Of a stretch of DNA of 64,000 nucleotides, positions 28,125-38,740 are shown piece by piece. The notes beneath the pieces were generated by a model. That model was not told the origin of the DNA, ran no database searches, and was given only the letters and a program-made list of their open reading frames with translations. Each line of letters begins with the position of its first letter. Within the stretch, counting starts at the first letter, position 1. The stretch is from the NCBI GenBank assembly GCA_913051655.1, contig CAJXHI010000001.1, forward strand, positions 62,001 to 126,000, written 5' to 3'. Source of the stretch: an uncultured Alphaproteobacteria bacterium. GTDB taxonomy: Bacteria; Pseudomonadota; Alphaproteobacteria; Rhodobacterales; Rhodobacteraceae. The translations under genes were made by a program, and so were the position numbers.

Positions 28125-28685
28125 TTATATAATTTCCATATCGTGGTCCCTGAGCAACGCATCAACGCGCCGCACCTCTGTTGGATTTAATTGACGGTGA
28201 CGCGGGTATATGGGCGCGTGGCGGTCATTCTGGATGGGCCGATCCCAACCATCAGTGGTTGCAAAAAAATGATCCAGTCCGTCATTACCGTAGATTTGCA
28301 CGAACCCTTGCAAAACAACATCCAGATAGCTTAGCAGAATAGGTGATTTTTTCCCGATATCTGTTTCGCGTGTTCTAGGCACGACATAAACCGCACAATT
28401 ATCCGGTCGATTCGTATCAATAAGGATTTGATTAGTAGCATTTAACCGGGCATATCCCGTTTCCCGCATATCAAGACCGACCCAATCGGCGTCAGGAACC
28501 TGCGCAATGATACCGTCTATTACAGCCTTCTCCACCCGATGGACACTTAAAAAAGCCGAACCACGCATATGGGTATTCAACCAAATGCGTCGCCACCCTT
28601 TAAGACCGGCTGGTTTCGGGTCATGATAATGGTGGGTCGATAAATTTACTAGGCTGCCATAGCCAAAGAAGTATGGATCACTCAT
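28125..28685 (-). CDS. Gamma-glutamylcyclotransferase-like protein
   Basis: A 186-residue protein from ATG 28685; TTG 28691 is an alternative. The N-terminus YFFGYGSLVNLST is the GGCT-fold substrate loop, and the family acidic residue is expected in the middle region (WVGLDMRETGYARLNA). It may cleave gamma-glutamyl amino acids to 5-oxoproline or simply share the fold. It converges on the transaminase gene with no space between stops. Confidence 0.8.
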   Translation of the reverse strand: MSDPYFFGYGSLVNLSTHHYHDPKPAGLKGWRRIWLNTHMRGSAFLSVHRVEKAVIDGIIAQVPDADWVGLDMRETGYARLNATNQILIDTNRPDNCAVYVVPRTRETDIGKKSPILLSYLDVVLQGFVQIYGNDGLDHFFATTDGWDRPIQNDRHAPIYPRHRQLNPTEVRRVDALLRDHDMEII

Positions 28686-28780
28686 AGACAAGAGGTCGCC
28701 CAGAAGCTGGTTTTTGTCAATAAATCATTGCAACGTAAATTTTTCTTGTCGAAATGGTAAACTCCATTTAAGCTCCTTTC

Positions 28781-28935
28781 TGACGATCGGGAGAACTGGG
28801 CTTCCAGTGCCGAAGGAGCAACCGCCCCCGGAAACTCTCAGGCAAAGGGACCGATCGTCATTTACACTCTGGAGAGAGATGCAATGCATCCGCCGAAGGG
28901 ATAACGATCTCAGGCAAAAGGACAGAGGGGGCATC
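28781..28935 (+). ncRNA. Tandem glycine riboswitch
   Basis: Two aptamers are visible. The first (28781-28860) is closed by a perfect stem TGACGATCGG/CCGATCGTCA and contains GCCGAAGGAGCAA and ACTCTCAGGCAAAGGGAC. The second (about 28865-28935) has CTCTGGAGAGA, GCCGAAGGGATAACG and TCTCAGGCAAAAGGACAGAGGG. These are the glycine riboswitch core elements in a cooperative tandem. A hairpin at 28943-28958 lies between aptamers and gcvT and may be part of the expression platform. It should activate the gcv operon when glycine is abundant. Confidence 0.95.
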
Positions 28936-29013
28936 ACCGGTGTGGATCCGCGGGTCCATGCTTAAATTGATGTCGGAATTTTTAATACTTCCGGTCAGAC
29001 TAAAGAGTTTCGA

Positions 29014-30129
29014 ATGGCCAAAGACTTGGTGCGCACGCCACTTTTTGAGCTGCATCTGAAACATGGTGCAAAGATGGTTCCATTTGCGGGTTTTGAAATG
29101 CCAGTGCAATACCCGCAGGGCGTTTTAAAAGAACACCTTCATACGCGGCAAAAGGCGGGTCTTTTTGATGTGAGCCATATGGGCCAGGTTATCTTGCGCG
29201 CCAAAGGCTACACGCAACTGGCAGAAGAATTTGAAAAACTTCTCCCTATGGAGGTAAAATCCCTGAAAGAGGGTCGACAACGGTATGGATTTTTCACAAA
29301 TGATAAAGGTGGCATAAAAGACGATATTATGTTTGCGAATCGTGGGGATCATATTTTTGTTGTGGTCAATGCAGCATGTATTGAACAAGACTTTTCGCAT
29401 ATGCGTGAAAATCTGAGCCAAAATATTCAAGTCAAGCTTTTGAAAAACCGCGCCCTCCTTGCCCTGCAGGGACCACGGGCTGAAAAAGTACTCGCAGAAC
29501 ATCATCCGGCAGTTCGTGATATGGCATTCATGGACGTGGAAACCTTACCGATTGCAGGCGCTGAGTGCTGGGTGTCTCGAGCCGGCTACACCGGCGAAGA
29601 CGGTTTTGAAATTTCTGTGCCAGAGGCAGCAGCTACTAGCTTAGCCAATAGTCTTTTGGAACATGAAGATGTGGAATTTATTGGTCTCGGTGCGCGGGAT
29701 TCATTGCGTTTGGAAGCAGGCCTATGTCTTTACGGCCATGATATTAATGAAGATACCTCTCCAATAGAAGCAGGTCTAACATGGGCTATCCAGTCTCGGC
29801 GTAGGGTAGAAGCCGGGTTTCCTGGTGCCACTCGCATACAAGAAGAAATAACCTCAGGCCCTGTCAAGCGGCGGGTAGGCATTCTTCCAGAAGGACGTGC
29901 GCCAGTGCGCGAGGGTTGCAAAATTTATGCAAGCAAAACTGCGGAAGACGCCATTGGTGCGGTTACATCGGGTGGGTTTGGCCCAACACTTAACACGCCT
30001 GTATCTATGGGCTACGTCCGGACACCTTTTGCTGCCAATGACACAGCACTTTTCGCCGAAGTCAGAGGTAAGAGGTTACCGGTAAAAGTTGTAAAACTGC
30101 CCTTCACTGGACCCAATTTCAAACGCTAG
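29014..30129 (+). CDS. gcvT: Glycine cleavage system T protein (aminomethyltransferase)
   Basis: A 371-residue T protein: FAGFEMPVQYPQGVLKEH, DVSHMGQV, FTNDKGGIKDDIMFAN, SRAGYTGEDGFEIS, GLGARDSLRLEAGLCLYGHD. It transfers the one-carbon unit from the lipoyl aminomethyl arm of H protein to tetrahydrofolate and releases ammonia. It is the first gene of gcvT-gcvH-gcvP behind the glycine riboswitch. Confidence 0.97.
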   Translation: MAKDLVRTPLFELHLKHGAKMVPFAGFEMPVQYPQGVLKEHLHTRQKAGLFDVSHMGQVILRAKGYTQLAEEFEKLLPMEVKSLKEGRQRYGFFTNDKGGIKDDIMFANRGDHIFVVVNAACIEQDFSHMRENLSQNIQVKLLKNRALLALQGPRAEKVLAEHHPAVRDMAFMDVETLPIAGAECWVSRAGYTGEDGFEISVPEAAATSLANSLLEHEDVEFIGLGARDSLRLEAGLCLYGHDINEDTSPIEAGLTWAIQSRRRVEAGFPGATRIQEEITSGPVKRRVGILPEGRAPVREGCKIYASKTAEDAIGAVTSGGFGPTLNTPVSMGYVRTPFAANDTALFAEVRGKRLPVKVVKLPFTGPNFKR

Positions 30130-30144
30130 ACTGAAGGAAAACAC

Positions 30145-30504
30145 ATGAAATTTACAGAGGAACACGAATGGCTTCGCATGGAAGATAGCGTCGTAATTGT
30201 TGGCATTACCGAACACGCTAGCACACAATTGGGCGATATCGTTTTTGTTGAATTGCCAGAAGAGGGCCAGACCCTTTCGAAAGACGATGAAGCTGCAGTG
30301 ATCGAGAGCGTCAAAGCCGCTTCAGACATCCTTTGCCCCATAGACGGCGAAGTCGTTGAGGTCAATCAAGCGATTGTCGATGAACCAGCCAAAGTGAATG
30401 AAGATCCATTGGGCGCAGGCTGGTTCTTCAAAATCGCACCAAGCGACATCAGCCAGATGGACGATTACATGGATGAAAACACTTATAACAAGCTGATATC
30501 ATAA
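30145..30504 (+). CDS. gcvH: Glycine cleavage system H protein
   Basis: A 119-residue lipoyl carrier. The lipoylated Lys lies in [13 protein letters not shown], followed by the family C-terminal segment ([13 protein letters not shown]). N-terminus [15 protein letters not shown] is typical. It shuttles the aminomethyl group between P, T and L proteins. Start ATG 30145 follows GAAGGAAAACAC, 15 bases after the gcvT stop. Confidence 0.97.
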   Translation: MKFTEEHEWLRMEDSVVIVGITEHASTQLGDIVFVELPEEGQTLSKDDEAAVIESVKAASDILCPIDGEVVEVNQAIVDEPAKVNEDPLGAGWFFKIAPSDISQMDDYMDENTYNKLIS

Positions 30505-30559
30505 ACGTCTGCATTTTAGCCACGCAATCGTTTCAACAGCCAACAAAAAGGGACAAAAC

Positions 30560-33409
30560 ATGCAATTCACGCCCACCGATTATCTTCCATACGATTTTGC
30601 AAACCGTCGTCATATTGGCCCTTCGCCAAAGGAAATGACCGAAATGCTAAATGTGTTGGGGTTTGCCTCTATCGACGAATTCATTGATGATACCTTACCA
30701 AAATCTATTCGACAACAACAACCATTAGCTTTTGGAAAGCCCCTTTCAGAACGTGAACTTTTATATAAAATGCGTGTCACGGCCTCTAAAAATAAAGTCC
30801 TGACAAGTCTTATTGGTCAAGGATATTACGGAACAGTCACACCCCCCGTGATCCAACGCAATATCCTTGAAAACCCCGCTTGGTACACGGCCTATACACC
30901 GTATCAACCCGAAATCAGTCAGGGGCGTCTAGAGGCGCTTTTAAACTTTCAGACAATGATTTCTGATCTCACGGGGCTTGATATTGCAAATGCATCCCTC
31001 CTAGATGAAGCAACTGCCTGCGCCGAGGCGATGACCATGGCCCAGCGCGTGACAAAATCCAAATCCATGAATTTTTTTGTGGATGAAAACTGCCACCCTC
31101 AAAATATCGAAGTGATGAAGACAAGGGCAAAACCGCTCGGTATCACTCTTGTGATTGACAGCCCTGACAATCTGAAAGCCGAAGATGTCTTTGGCGCATT
31201 GTTCCAATATCCGGGCAGTTATGGCGTAGTACGGGATTTTACCGACTTGATCACGCTGATACATGAACACAAAGCCATTGGGATCGTGTGCGCAGATCCG
31301 CTTGCTTTGACCCTTCTAAAGGAACCCGGTGCGATGGGTGCTGACATCGCAGTTGGTAATACGCAACGATTCGGCGTACCGGTCGGCTACGGGGGACCAC
31401 ACGCAGCCTACATGGCAACAAAAGACGCATATAAACGCAATATGCCCGGTCGTATTGTGGGAATTTCGATTGATGCCCGCGGCAACAAGGCTTACCGCCT
31501 TGCGCTTCAAACACGCGAACAACATATCCGTCGAGAAAAAGCGACGTCGAATGTATGTACCGCACAAGCTCTACTGGCAGTAATGGCTTCCTTTTATGCG
31601 GTGTTCCACGGTCCTGAAGGCTTGAAGGCCATCGCTCAGCGCATCCACCGAAAAACTGTCCGCTTGGCCAGAGGCCTTGAACAGGCCGGGTTTAAGATTG
31701 AGCCAGAATTCTTTTTCGATACAATCACCGTGGATGTGGGAATGTTGCAAAATACAATCCTTCAAGCCGCACGAAACGAAGGCATAAACCTGAGAGCCGT
31801 TGGTGAGACAAAAGTGGGTATTTCGCTGGATGAGCGTACAAGACGCGATACGACTGAGTCTGTATGGCGCGCATTTGGTATAGATCGCAATGATGATGAT
31901 TTACACCATGAGTATCGTGTGCCTGATGCGCTTCACCGTAAAACGACCTATCTCGACCACGAAGTTTTTCACATGAACCGCGCAGAGACTGAGATGATGC
32001 GTTATATGCGCCGCTTGGCTGATCGCGACCTAGCGTTGGATCGTGCGATGATCCCGCTGGGGTCCTGCACGATGAAGCTTAACTCTGCCGCAGAAATGAT
32101 GCCTGTAAGCTGGCGAGAATTTTCGCTTCTTCATCCCTTTGCCCCGAAAGATCAGGCGCTAGGCTTTAAAGAAATGATAGACGATCTTTCAGCAAAGTTG
32201 TGCCAGATTACTGGTTATGATGCGATATCCATGCAACCCAATTCCGGAGCACAGGGAGAATATGCGGGTCTTTTGACTATCGCTGAATATCATGGAGCAC
32301 GCGGAGAAGGACATCGACATATCTGTCTGATCCCTACGTCTGCCCATGGCACTAATCCTGCTAGTGCCCAGATGGTCGGCTGGAAAGTGGTCCCCATTAA
32401 ATCAAGCGATAACGGTGACATTGACCTCGATGACTTCCAACGCAAGGCCGAACAACATGCTGCGGAATTAGCTGGCTGTATGATTACCTACCCTTCAACT
32501 CATGGGGTTTTTGAAGAAACCGTCCATCAATTATGTGCGATAACCCACAAACATGGTGGACAAGTTTATATTGATGGCGCCAATATGAATGCGATGGTCG
32601 GTTTGTCACGTCCCGGTGATCTTGGAGGAGATGTAAGTCATTTGAACCTTCACAAAACCTTCTGCATTCCTCATGGAGGTGGCGGCCCAGGAATGGGTCC
32701 GATTGGGGTGAAAGCACATCTTGTGCCTCACCTTCCTGGCCATCCAGAAACTGGTGGAAGTGCAGGTCCTGTATCAGCAGCACCCTTTGGTTCACCCTCT
32801 CTTTTGCCGATCAGCTGGGCCTATTGCCTTATGATGGGTGGGGAAGGACTTACGCAAGCGACGCGCGTGGCTATATTAAATGCCAACTATATTGCAGAGC
32901 GGCTCAAAGATTCCTTTGATATCCTCTACAAGGGACCGTCGGGTCGTGTCGCCCATGAATGCATCCTTGACGTGCGCCCTTTTGCAGAGTCAGCAGGCGT
33001 GACCGTGGAGGATATTGCAAAACGTTTGGTCGATTGTGGTTTTCATGCCCCCACAATGAGCTGGCCTGTATCAGGTACCTTGATGGTGGAACCGACAGAA
33101 TCGGAAACCAAAGCTGAGTTAGACCGTTTTTGTGACGCTATGTTAGGGATTAGACACGAAATAGCAGATATTGAAGAGGGTCGGATTAAGCCAGAAGCAA
33201 ACCCGTTAAAACACGCTCCACATACTGTCGAAGACCTTGTGGGTGATTGGGATCGTCCCTATAGCCGCGAACAGGGATGTTATCCATCAGGTGCATTTCG
33301 TGTTGACAAGTATTGGCCACCAGTCAATCGCGTCGACAATGCCTATGGTGATCGCCATCTGATCTGTACTTGTCCGCCAATGTCTGATTACGCAGAAGCT
33401 GCAGAGTAA
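30560..33409 (+). CDS. gcvP: Glycine dehydrogenase (decarboxylating), P protein
   Basis: A 949-residue single-chain P protein, both halves present. N-terminus [14 protein letters not shown]; middle [20 protein letters not shown] Lys in [19 protein letters not shown]-terminal [17 protein letters not shown]. It decarboxylates glycine and loads the aminomethyl group on lipoyl-GcvH. It completes the riboswitch-controlled operon; after its stop a long non-coding AT-rich stretch begins. Confidence 0.97.
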   Translation: MQFTPTDYLPYDFANRRHIGPSPKEMTEMLNVLGFASIDEFIDDTLPKSIRQQQPLAFGKPLSERELLYKMRVTASKNKVLTSLIGQGYYGTVTPPVIQRNILENPAWYTAYTPYQPEISQGRLEALLNFQTMISDLTGLDIANASLLDEATACAEAMTMAQRVTKSKSMNFFVDENCHPQNIEVMKTRAKPLGITLVIDSPDNLKAEDVFGALFQYPGSYGVVRDFTDLITLIHEHKAIGIVCADPLALTLLKEPGAMGADIAVGNTQRFGVPVGYGGPHAAYMATKDAYKRNMPGRIVGISIDARGNKAYRLALQTREQHIRREKATSNVCTAQALLAVMASFYAVFHGPEGLKAIAQRIHRKTVRLARGLEQAGFKIEPEFFFDTITVDVGMLQNTILQAARNEGINLRAVGETKVGISLDERTRRDTTESVWRAFGIDRNDDDLHHEYRVPDALHRKTTYLDHEVFHMNRAETEMMRYMRRLADRDLALDRAMIPLGSCTMKLNSAAEMMPVSWREFSLLHPFAPKDQALGFKEMIDDLSAKLCQITGYDAISMQPNSGAQGEYAGLLTIAEYHGARGEGHRHICLIPTSAHGTNPASAQMVGWKVVPIKSSDNGDIDLDDFQRKAEQHAAELAGCMITYPSTHGVFEETVHQLCAITHKHGGQVYIDGANMNAMVGLSRPGDLGGDVSHLNLHKTFCIPHGGGGPGMGPIGVKAHLVPHLPGHPETGGSAGPVSAAPFGSPSLLPISWAYCLMMGGEGLTQATRVAILNANYIAERLKDSFDILYKGPSGRVAHECILDVRPFAESAGVTVEDIAKRLVDCGFHAPTMSWPVSGTLMVEPTESETKAELDRFCDAMLGIRHEIADIEEGRIKPEANPLKHAPHTVEDLVGDWDRPYSREQGCYPSGAFRVDKYWPPVNRVDNAYGDRHLICTCPPMSDYAEAAE

Positions 33410-35120
33410 TTTTGGATTAAATCTGAAAACTGCTGTCGCCTTAATTTGGTTGCGGTTCTTATTATCGCTGGTATCGGCGATATAAGTATGAAAACATAAG
33501 TTGAAACTTCTTAACTGTTTCCAACCTTCGCAATTTGCGAAAAGACGCGATATTTGTTGTCTGTCCAGATAAGTTTGTAAAATCTGGCGCTGTGCTAGTC
33601 GACTTATATGATATAAATAGAGTTGATTTTTATGGCGAGTGCGGATTTAAAATAAACGAGGTGGGTCATCAAAAATACGACTGCGGATCTCATAACGGAT
33701 GATACGTTAGGCGCCTCGTTTACGGCTGTAAAAGCAGACGTTAAAAGTAATGATGTAAATTCAATATAAGTCACTCAGACTTGGGTATTACAGCAGATAG
33801 GCGTATCCAATAAGCTATAAAAAGAACAATGTTTTTCAACTATACCGATTACATTAGAAATTAAAATAAGACACTGAGATTTGTTTTGGTTGATGAGAGG
33901 TTTAGAGTTTATGACCTTCCGTCAAGCCTAGGTTTTGCTCAGGAAGATACAAAAAATGTATCCTTGATGACTGCGAAGGCCGACATCTTTACCACTTTGT
34001 TGAGAAAAACGTACCTTGCATAAGCGAGTGTGGCCGGTAGTGATAGTTTATTATTCTTTCCAGAAGTGAGATTGATATTCTTGAGTTAGCTAGGGATATT
34101 GCTACCTTTAGGAATGTGATGGAGAAAAGTCACTAATAAGCTTAAACTGACGCTTGAGACCGTTTAATAACTCCCTTCAACTTATCAATGAAATAGTTAA
34201 CGTGTGACCTCTTGGAAAGTATGATACGGAACAACTTAATTGGTTTACTCATCACGGTTAGATTTGACATTACTATACTATCGAGCCTCTTGCTCCAAGA
34301 AATCAGACAATAAAAAGGCGGGAACATATCGGGATCTATTGGCAGCTGGCCAAAGAGCCTCAAAAAGTGATTTTGGAAAATACTTAATAAGATTTACTTA
34401 AATGCGTGAGAAGTGGGCCAATGACAATACTATCTGTTTTCTAGAGTTAATGAGTATACTGAAAGCAAAAGTTTTGATTGTCAAACCGACCAATGATAGC
34501 ACCGTGGGCGTGTCAAACGGACACCCCCAGTTAAATCGGCGATAACAGATAAGAAGCCTACTAGGGCTGTTAAGGAGGCTATTGCTGCCGGCTTTCTGGA
34601 AGGATATTCCGCGCTAGCAGCAGGAATTATAAGTATCAAAAATAAGCATAATTCCTGCGACTTCTATACAAGCGGCGACAATGATGCCAAGCAATAACGT
34701 AAGGGTTAATTGTTCCCATTTATCATTTATTCCTGCGGCATAAATGGATTCTTCGTTAAATTTGGAGAGTAAAAGCGTCAACCATCTTTAGCGCATAAAA
34801 ATGTAAATACAACAACCTCGCGACATAATCACAAGATCTATTCTTACTCCAAATACAAATTTCACCAGCACCAACTTCTTGCTAAGGAAGAATGCGCGAC
34901 GGCACCTTGCGTAGCGTCTGTTCAATGCTTTTGTTTAAAAAACTGGAACACTTTTCAGGCCATCACAATTGCCTTGTGTAATTGCCCAATAAAATAGATT
35001 GATCAAACGCCAAGCATAGCCACGGACACAGTGACTTCATCAAAATATACCATTCAACACCGAACAAGCAAACATCAAAGTTTAAGTCATCTTTAGCTTT
35101 TCAAACCCAGCCCACTTCAA
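33410..35120. other. Gene-free, AT-rich stretch of about 1.7 kb
   Basis: No convincing gene was found. Only short open frames occur, such as a 73-codon minus frame at 34142-34363 that I do not recognise, and a 35-codon open end at about 33668-33772. Stops are dense in all frames and base composition is like the genes to the right, unlike gcvP to the left. I looked for transposase motifs, tRNA shapes and long inverted repeats and saw none. It is probably a decayed junction of the island. Confidence 0.5.
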
Positions 35121-37001
35121 TTATGCAGCTACTTGAACGAAATGCCCCGTATCAATTTCATGATATAATTTTTGTAACGGCTCAAAGCCAACCGGTCTCA
35201 AAGGACTTGGGACCTCGTCAGTCATCAAATGCAAGTCGGTGCGCCGATGCAAAGGATCAGCCACCGGTACTGCTGACATTAGTTTTTTTGTATAAGAGTG
35301 TTGCGGATTTTCAAAGACTGCATGGCGCGGACCTATTTCCACAATTTCTCCCAAGTACATTACAGCTACCCTATGGCTTACCCGCTCAACAACGGCCATA
35401 TCATGGGATATAAATAGATAAGACAGATCAAATTCTTCCTGCAGTTCCATCATTAGGTTAATAACCTGGGCCTGAATCGAAACGTCTAGTGCCGAAACAG
35501 CCTCATCGGCGATTATTAGTTTTGGATTGAGGCCTAAGGCCCGGGCAATACATAGCCGCTGACGTTGCCCACCAGAAAATTCATGCGGGTAACGTTCGGC
35601 ATGTTCTGGCAGCATACCCACTCGGCTCAGGAGTGCGGCAACACGATGGTTTAACTCGGAACCGCTAGAGCTCAACCCGTGTACAAGCATAGGTTCTGCA
35701 ATCGCTGCACCCGCTGTAACACGTGGGTTCAGGCTAGCAAAAGGATCTTGAAAAATCATTTGCATATTACGGCGCAAGGGACGCATTTCGAGTGAGTTGA
35801 GCCCTGTTAATTCTTGATTTTCGAACTTCACTGAACCTCTAGTGGGTTCAACCAACCTAATGATGCTACGGCCTGTGGTCGACTTACCACAGCCTGACTC
35901 ACCAACCAAGGCCAAGGTTTCACCAGGTTGCAAATTGAAGGATACATTTTCGACCGCGTGTACCCGCCCACTCAACCTACCGAACAAACCAGCATTAATG
36001 TCAAAACGAGTTGTAAGGCCTTGAACTTCTAAAAGCGAAGGTGCGTCAGCGCGAACGGTCGAAGAAGATGATGGTTCGACAGCGACAGCTGTCTTCCTGC
36101 CAGTGTCCCGTATGTTTTTTATTTGATCCCCTTCAGCACGGCTAATATCGACGTTGGCGAATTTTTCTGGGTTTGTGCGGCCAGCCATTGAACCAAGACG
36201 CGGGACAGCGTTCAGTAGGGCAATAGTATAAGGATGCTGAGGATTTTCAAAGATTTGACGAACTGGGCCTTCTTCCACCTTTTCGCCACCCAACATGATT
36301 ACCACACGATCGGCCATTTCGGCAACTACACCCATGTCATGGGTGATGAACATTACCGACATGCCGATATCTTTTTGCAACATTTTTATCAAGTCGAGAA
36401 TCTGCGCCTGGGTCGTGACGTCTAGCGCGGTCGTCGGTTCGTCAGCAATTAGTAGGCTGGGTCGGCAAGACAGAGCCATGGCTATCATCACCCGCTGGCG
36501 CATACCGCCTGACAGCTGGTGCGGATACTGTTTCATCTGTTTTTCGGGCTCGGGAATACGTACCAAGCGTAGCATCTCAAGCGCTAGCGATTCCGCCTCT
36601 TTAAACGTTTTGCCTTGGTGTAAAATAATAGCCTCAGAGATCTGGTAACCGACCTTAAATACAGGATTGAGTGAAGTCATTGGCTCTTGGAAAATCATCG
36701 ATATTTCATTGCCACGGAGCTCACGCATGGTATCAAGAGGCTGTTTTACTATATCAATGGTATTGCCGTTACGACGACGAAAATTCAAAGTACCACTGGG
36801 GATTCTCCCCCCCATGTTTTCGATTACGCGCATAAGGGACATGGCGGTCACCGATTTTCCAGAACCCGACTCACCGACTACAGCCAAAGTTTCACCTTTG
36901 CCAATGTGCCACGACACTCCGTCAACTGCCTTAATCGTCACATTCTGCAGAGAGAAATGCACCCGCAGATCATCGACTTCAATAAGTCGGTTATCTTCCA
37001 T
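35121..37001 (-). CDS. Dipeptide/oligopeptide ABC transporter, two fused ATP-binding domains (DppD-DppF type)
   Basis: A 626-residue protein from ATG 37001 (AGAGGTTG ribosome site). Domain one: Walker [11 protein letters not shown], signature LSGGMRQR, Walker [14 protein letters not shown]-loop MFITHD. After a linker of about 50 residues, domain two: Walker [11 protein letters not shown], signature FSGGQRQR, Walker [19 protein letters not shown]. Each half ends with the oligopeptide-type extension ([32 protein letters not shown]). It would energise peptide import. The matching permeases and binding protein are about 8-13 kb away at 45078-48656, with catabolic genes in between. Confidence 0.93.
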   Translation of the reverse strand: MEDNRLIEVDDLRVHFSLQNVTIKAVDGVSWHIGKGETLAVVGESGSGKSVTAMSLMRVIENMGGRIPSGTLNFRRRNGNTIDIVKQPLDTMRELRGNEISMIFQEPMTSLNPVFKVGYQISEAIILHQGKTFKEAESLALEMLRLVRIPEPEKQMKQYPHQLSGGMRQRVMIAMALSCRPSLLIADEPTTALDVTTQAQILDLIKMLQKDIGMSVMFITHDMGVVAEMADRVVIMLGGEKVEEGPVRQIFENPQHPYTIALLNAVPRLGSMAGRTNPEKFANVDISRAEGDQIKNIRDTGRKTAVAVEPSSSSTVRADAPSLLEVQGLTTRFDINAGLFGRLSGRVHAVENVSFNLQPGETLALVGESGCGKSTTGRSIIRLVEPTRGSVKFENQELTGLNSLEMRPLRRNMQMIFQDPFASLNPRVTAGAAIAEPMLVHGLSSSGSELNHRVAALLSRVGMLPEHAERYPHEFSGGQRQRLCIARALGLNPKLIIADEAVSALDVSIQAQVINLMMELQEEFDLSYLFISHDMAVVERVSHRVAVMYLGEIVEIGPRHAVFENPQHSYTKKLMSAVPVADPLHRRTDLHLMTDEVPSPLRPVGFEPLQKLYHEIDTGHFVQVAA

Positions 37002-37185
37002 CAACCTCTTTCCAATTTTCCAAAATTGAATACCTTGAGTACATTGAAACACGTTAACAGCACTGGGAAAAACGTCAAGTTTCCTAGCTTCCATATCATG
37101 GTTTTATTTGCACCTCACCAACCAGCGGCTATCCTCTTGCACACTTGAGAATGCAATAAATATCATTCAGTTTTCGCGCAGGGCA

Positions 37186-38442
37186 TCAGAAGCGATCAGG
37201 CTTGTAGGGGGTGATATCTATTTTTGAGGTCCCATCGATAATAAGATCCACTATAATATTTGCCGAAATTGCAGCATGAGTTATGCCCCAATGTCCATGA
37301 CCGAAATTGAAATATGCGTTTTTGTAATTTGGCGCAGATCCTAAAACTGGCAATGAGTCCGGCGTCAACGGCCTAGGCCCAAACTGACCCGATAACCTTT
37401 GATAAGGGAAATGTCCAAAAAGTTTTTGAACATACCTTAAAAGAATCTTTTCCATTAGCTCTTCTCTATGTTTGGATCGCCCACCTAACTGGAGCAAGCC
37501 TGCAACGCGAAGACCGTCTAAATTCGGTAATACCGCGATTCCTGATATTTGATTCAATAAGGGTAACTTCAAAATAATTTCAGCTTCATGTAACGTAATA
37601 GATGCTCCCCAAGCGGGTAAGATACAGGCTTTAGTAGATAGTTTTCTTGAAAGGGCTGCACTCCCTGCGCCCGCGCAAATAATTGCCGCATCGCAATCAA
37701 TGTTCCCAAGACGGGTTTTGACGGCTCTGACATGTTCCGCTTCAGTTATGAAACCTAACGCTTTCTGGCAAACAAAAGTTCCACCGGCTTTCTTGATTAG
37801 ATCTTTTAAGGTTGATTGGAATAAAATAGGGTCGTTAATATTGCCTGCTTGCTCAATTAAAGTGCCAGAGGGTTTGGGGTGTGTCACACTAGGAAGCAAA
37901 TCTTGGATTTCTTGTGATCCGAGGGGCATTAGTCGCATACCCATTTCTCTTCGTTTCATGTTATTCGCTGAATCATAATAATTTTCTTGAGGGTTGGAGT
38001 AGTATAGCAAGCATCCATTTTGATTGAATAATGATTTTAATTCTGGATAATCGTTGCTTAGACGCATCCAAGCCTTCCATCCCCTTAACCCTAGCTCTGC
38101 TAGACCTTTAGCACTTTTTATTCGGTGTCTTGAAGTTCCGGCTTTTATGCTTTTAAAGATAAATGGTAAAATATTTTTGGATGGTGGCCATATTACACGA
38201 AGTGGACCGTCTGGGTTTCGTAACATTCTCGGAACATTCATCCAAAGATCTGTGCTTGCCCAAGGTATTACACTGGACCCGCCTATAATTCCTGCTGTTG
38301 CCGAAGATGCACGACCAGCGACCCCTTCACCATCTATAAGTGTGACACTGAAACCCTGTTTTAAGAGTGTGCACGCCATTGTCAGGCCTAATATACCACC
38401 CCCAATTACAGAAATGTTTGGTGGAACATGGCGAGTATGCAT
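37186..38442 (-). CDS. FAD-dependent amino-acid oxidase, DadA-like
   Basis: A 418-residue flavoprotein from ATG 38442, with GTG 38460 as alternative. The N-terminus ISVIGGGILGLTMACTLLK binds FAD; ASSATAGIIGG and the C-terminal FGPRPLTPDSLPVLGS and NFGHGHWGITHAA are typical of DadA-type D-amino-acid dehydrogenases and glycine oxidase relatives. It would deaminate D-amino acids to oxoacids. It is on the same strand as and just upstream of the ABC ATPase gene, so D-amino acids released from imported compounds are the likely substrates (inference). Confidence 0.87.
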   Translation of the reverse strand: MHTRHVPPNISVIGGGILGLTMACTLLKQGFSVTLIDGEGVAGRASSATAGIIGGSSVIPWASTDLWMNVPRMLRNPDGPLRVIWPPSKNILPFIFKSIKAGTSRHRIKSAKGLAELGLRGWKAWMRLSNDYPELKSLFNQNGCLLYYSNPQENYYDSANNMKRREMGMRLMPLGSQEIQDLLPSVTHPKPSGTLIEQAGNINDPILFQSTLKDLIKKAGGTFVCQKALGFITEAEHVRAVKTRLGNIDCDAAIICAGAGSAALSRKLSTKACILPAWGASITLHEAEIILKLPLLNQISGIAVLPNLDGLRVAGLLQLGGRSKHREELMEKILLRYVQKLFGHFPYQRLSGQFGPRPLTPDSLPVLGSAPNYKNAYFNFGHGHWGITHAAISANIIVDLIIDGTSKIDITPYKPDRF

Positions 38443-38740
38443 CACAATATCAAGCTCCACCTTAAAACATATAATTGTTAGATTAGTTAACTTTGGCTCG
38501 CTGTAAAGCTGATACCTTTATTCCATGAACAAATTGCACATTCTCTTACCACTAAGAATAATTGATAAGTAGATTTAGGTTTCGATCATACCCTACCTGA
38601 AATTATTTTTTTCGGGCTACTCGGTACTATTAAATGGAATTAAAAAAATTCTCTTACGAAAGAAAAATTTTAACTGTAAATATTAAAACAGTGATATCTC
38701 CAAAACATCAAAAAATAACATTAGCTATTTGGATTTTAAT

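Noticed and set aside
34142-34363. Minus-strand 73-codon frame in the gene-free stretch
   Set aside because: Low-complexity composition, no ribosome site, no family resemblance; likely chance.
33410-35120. Degraded transposase or prophage in the gene-free stretch
   Set aside because: No DDE-type motif, terminal inverted repeat or phage-like frame could be recognised by reading.
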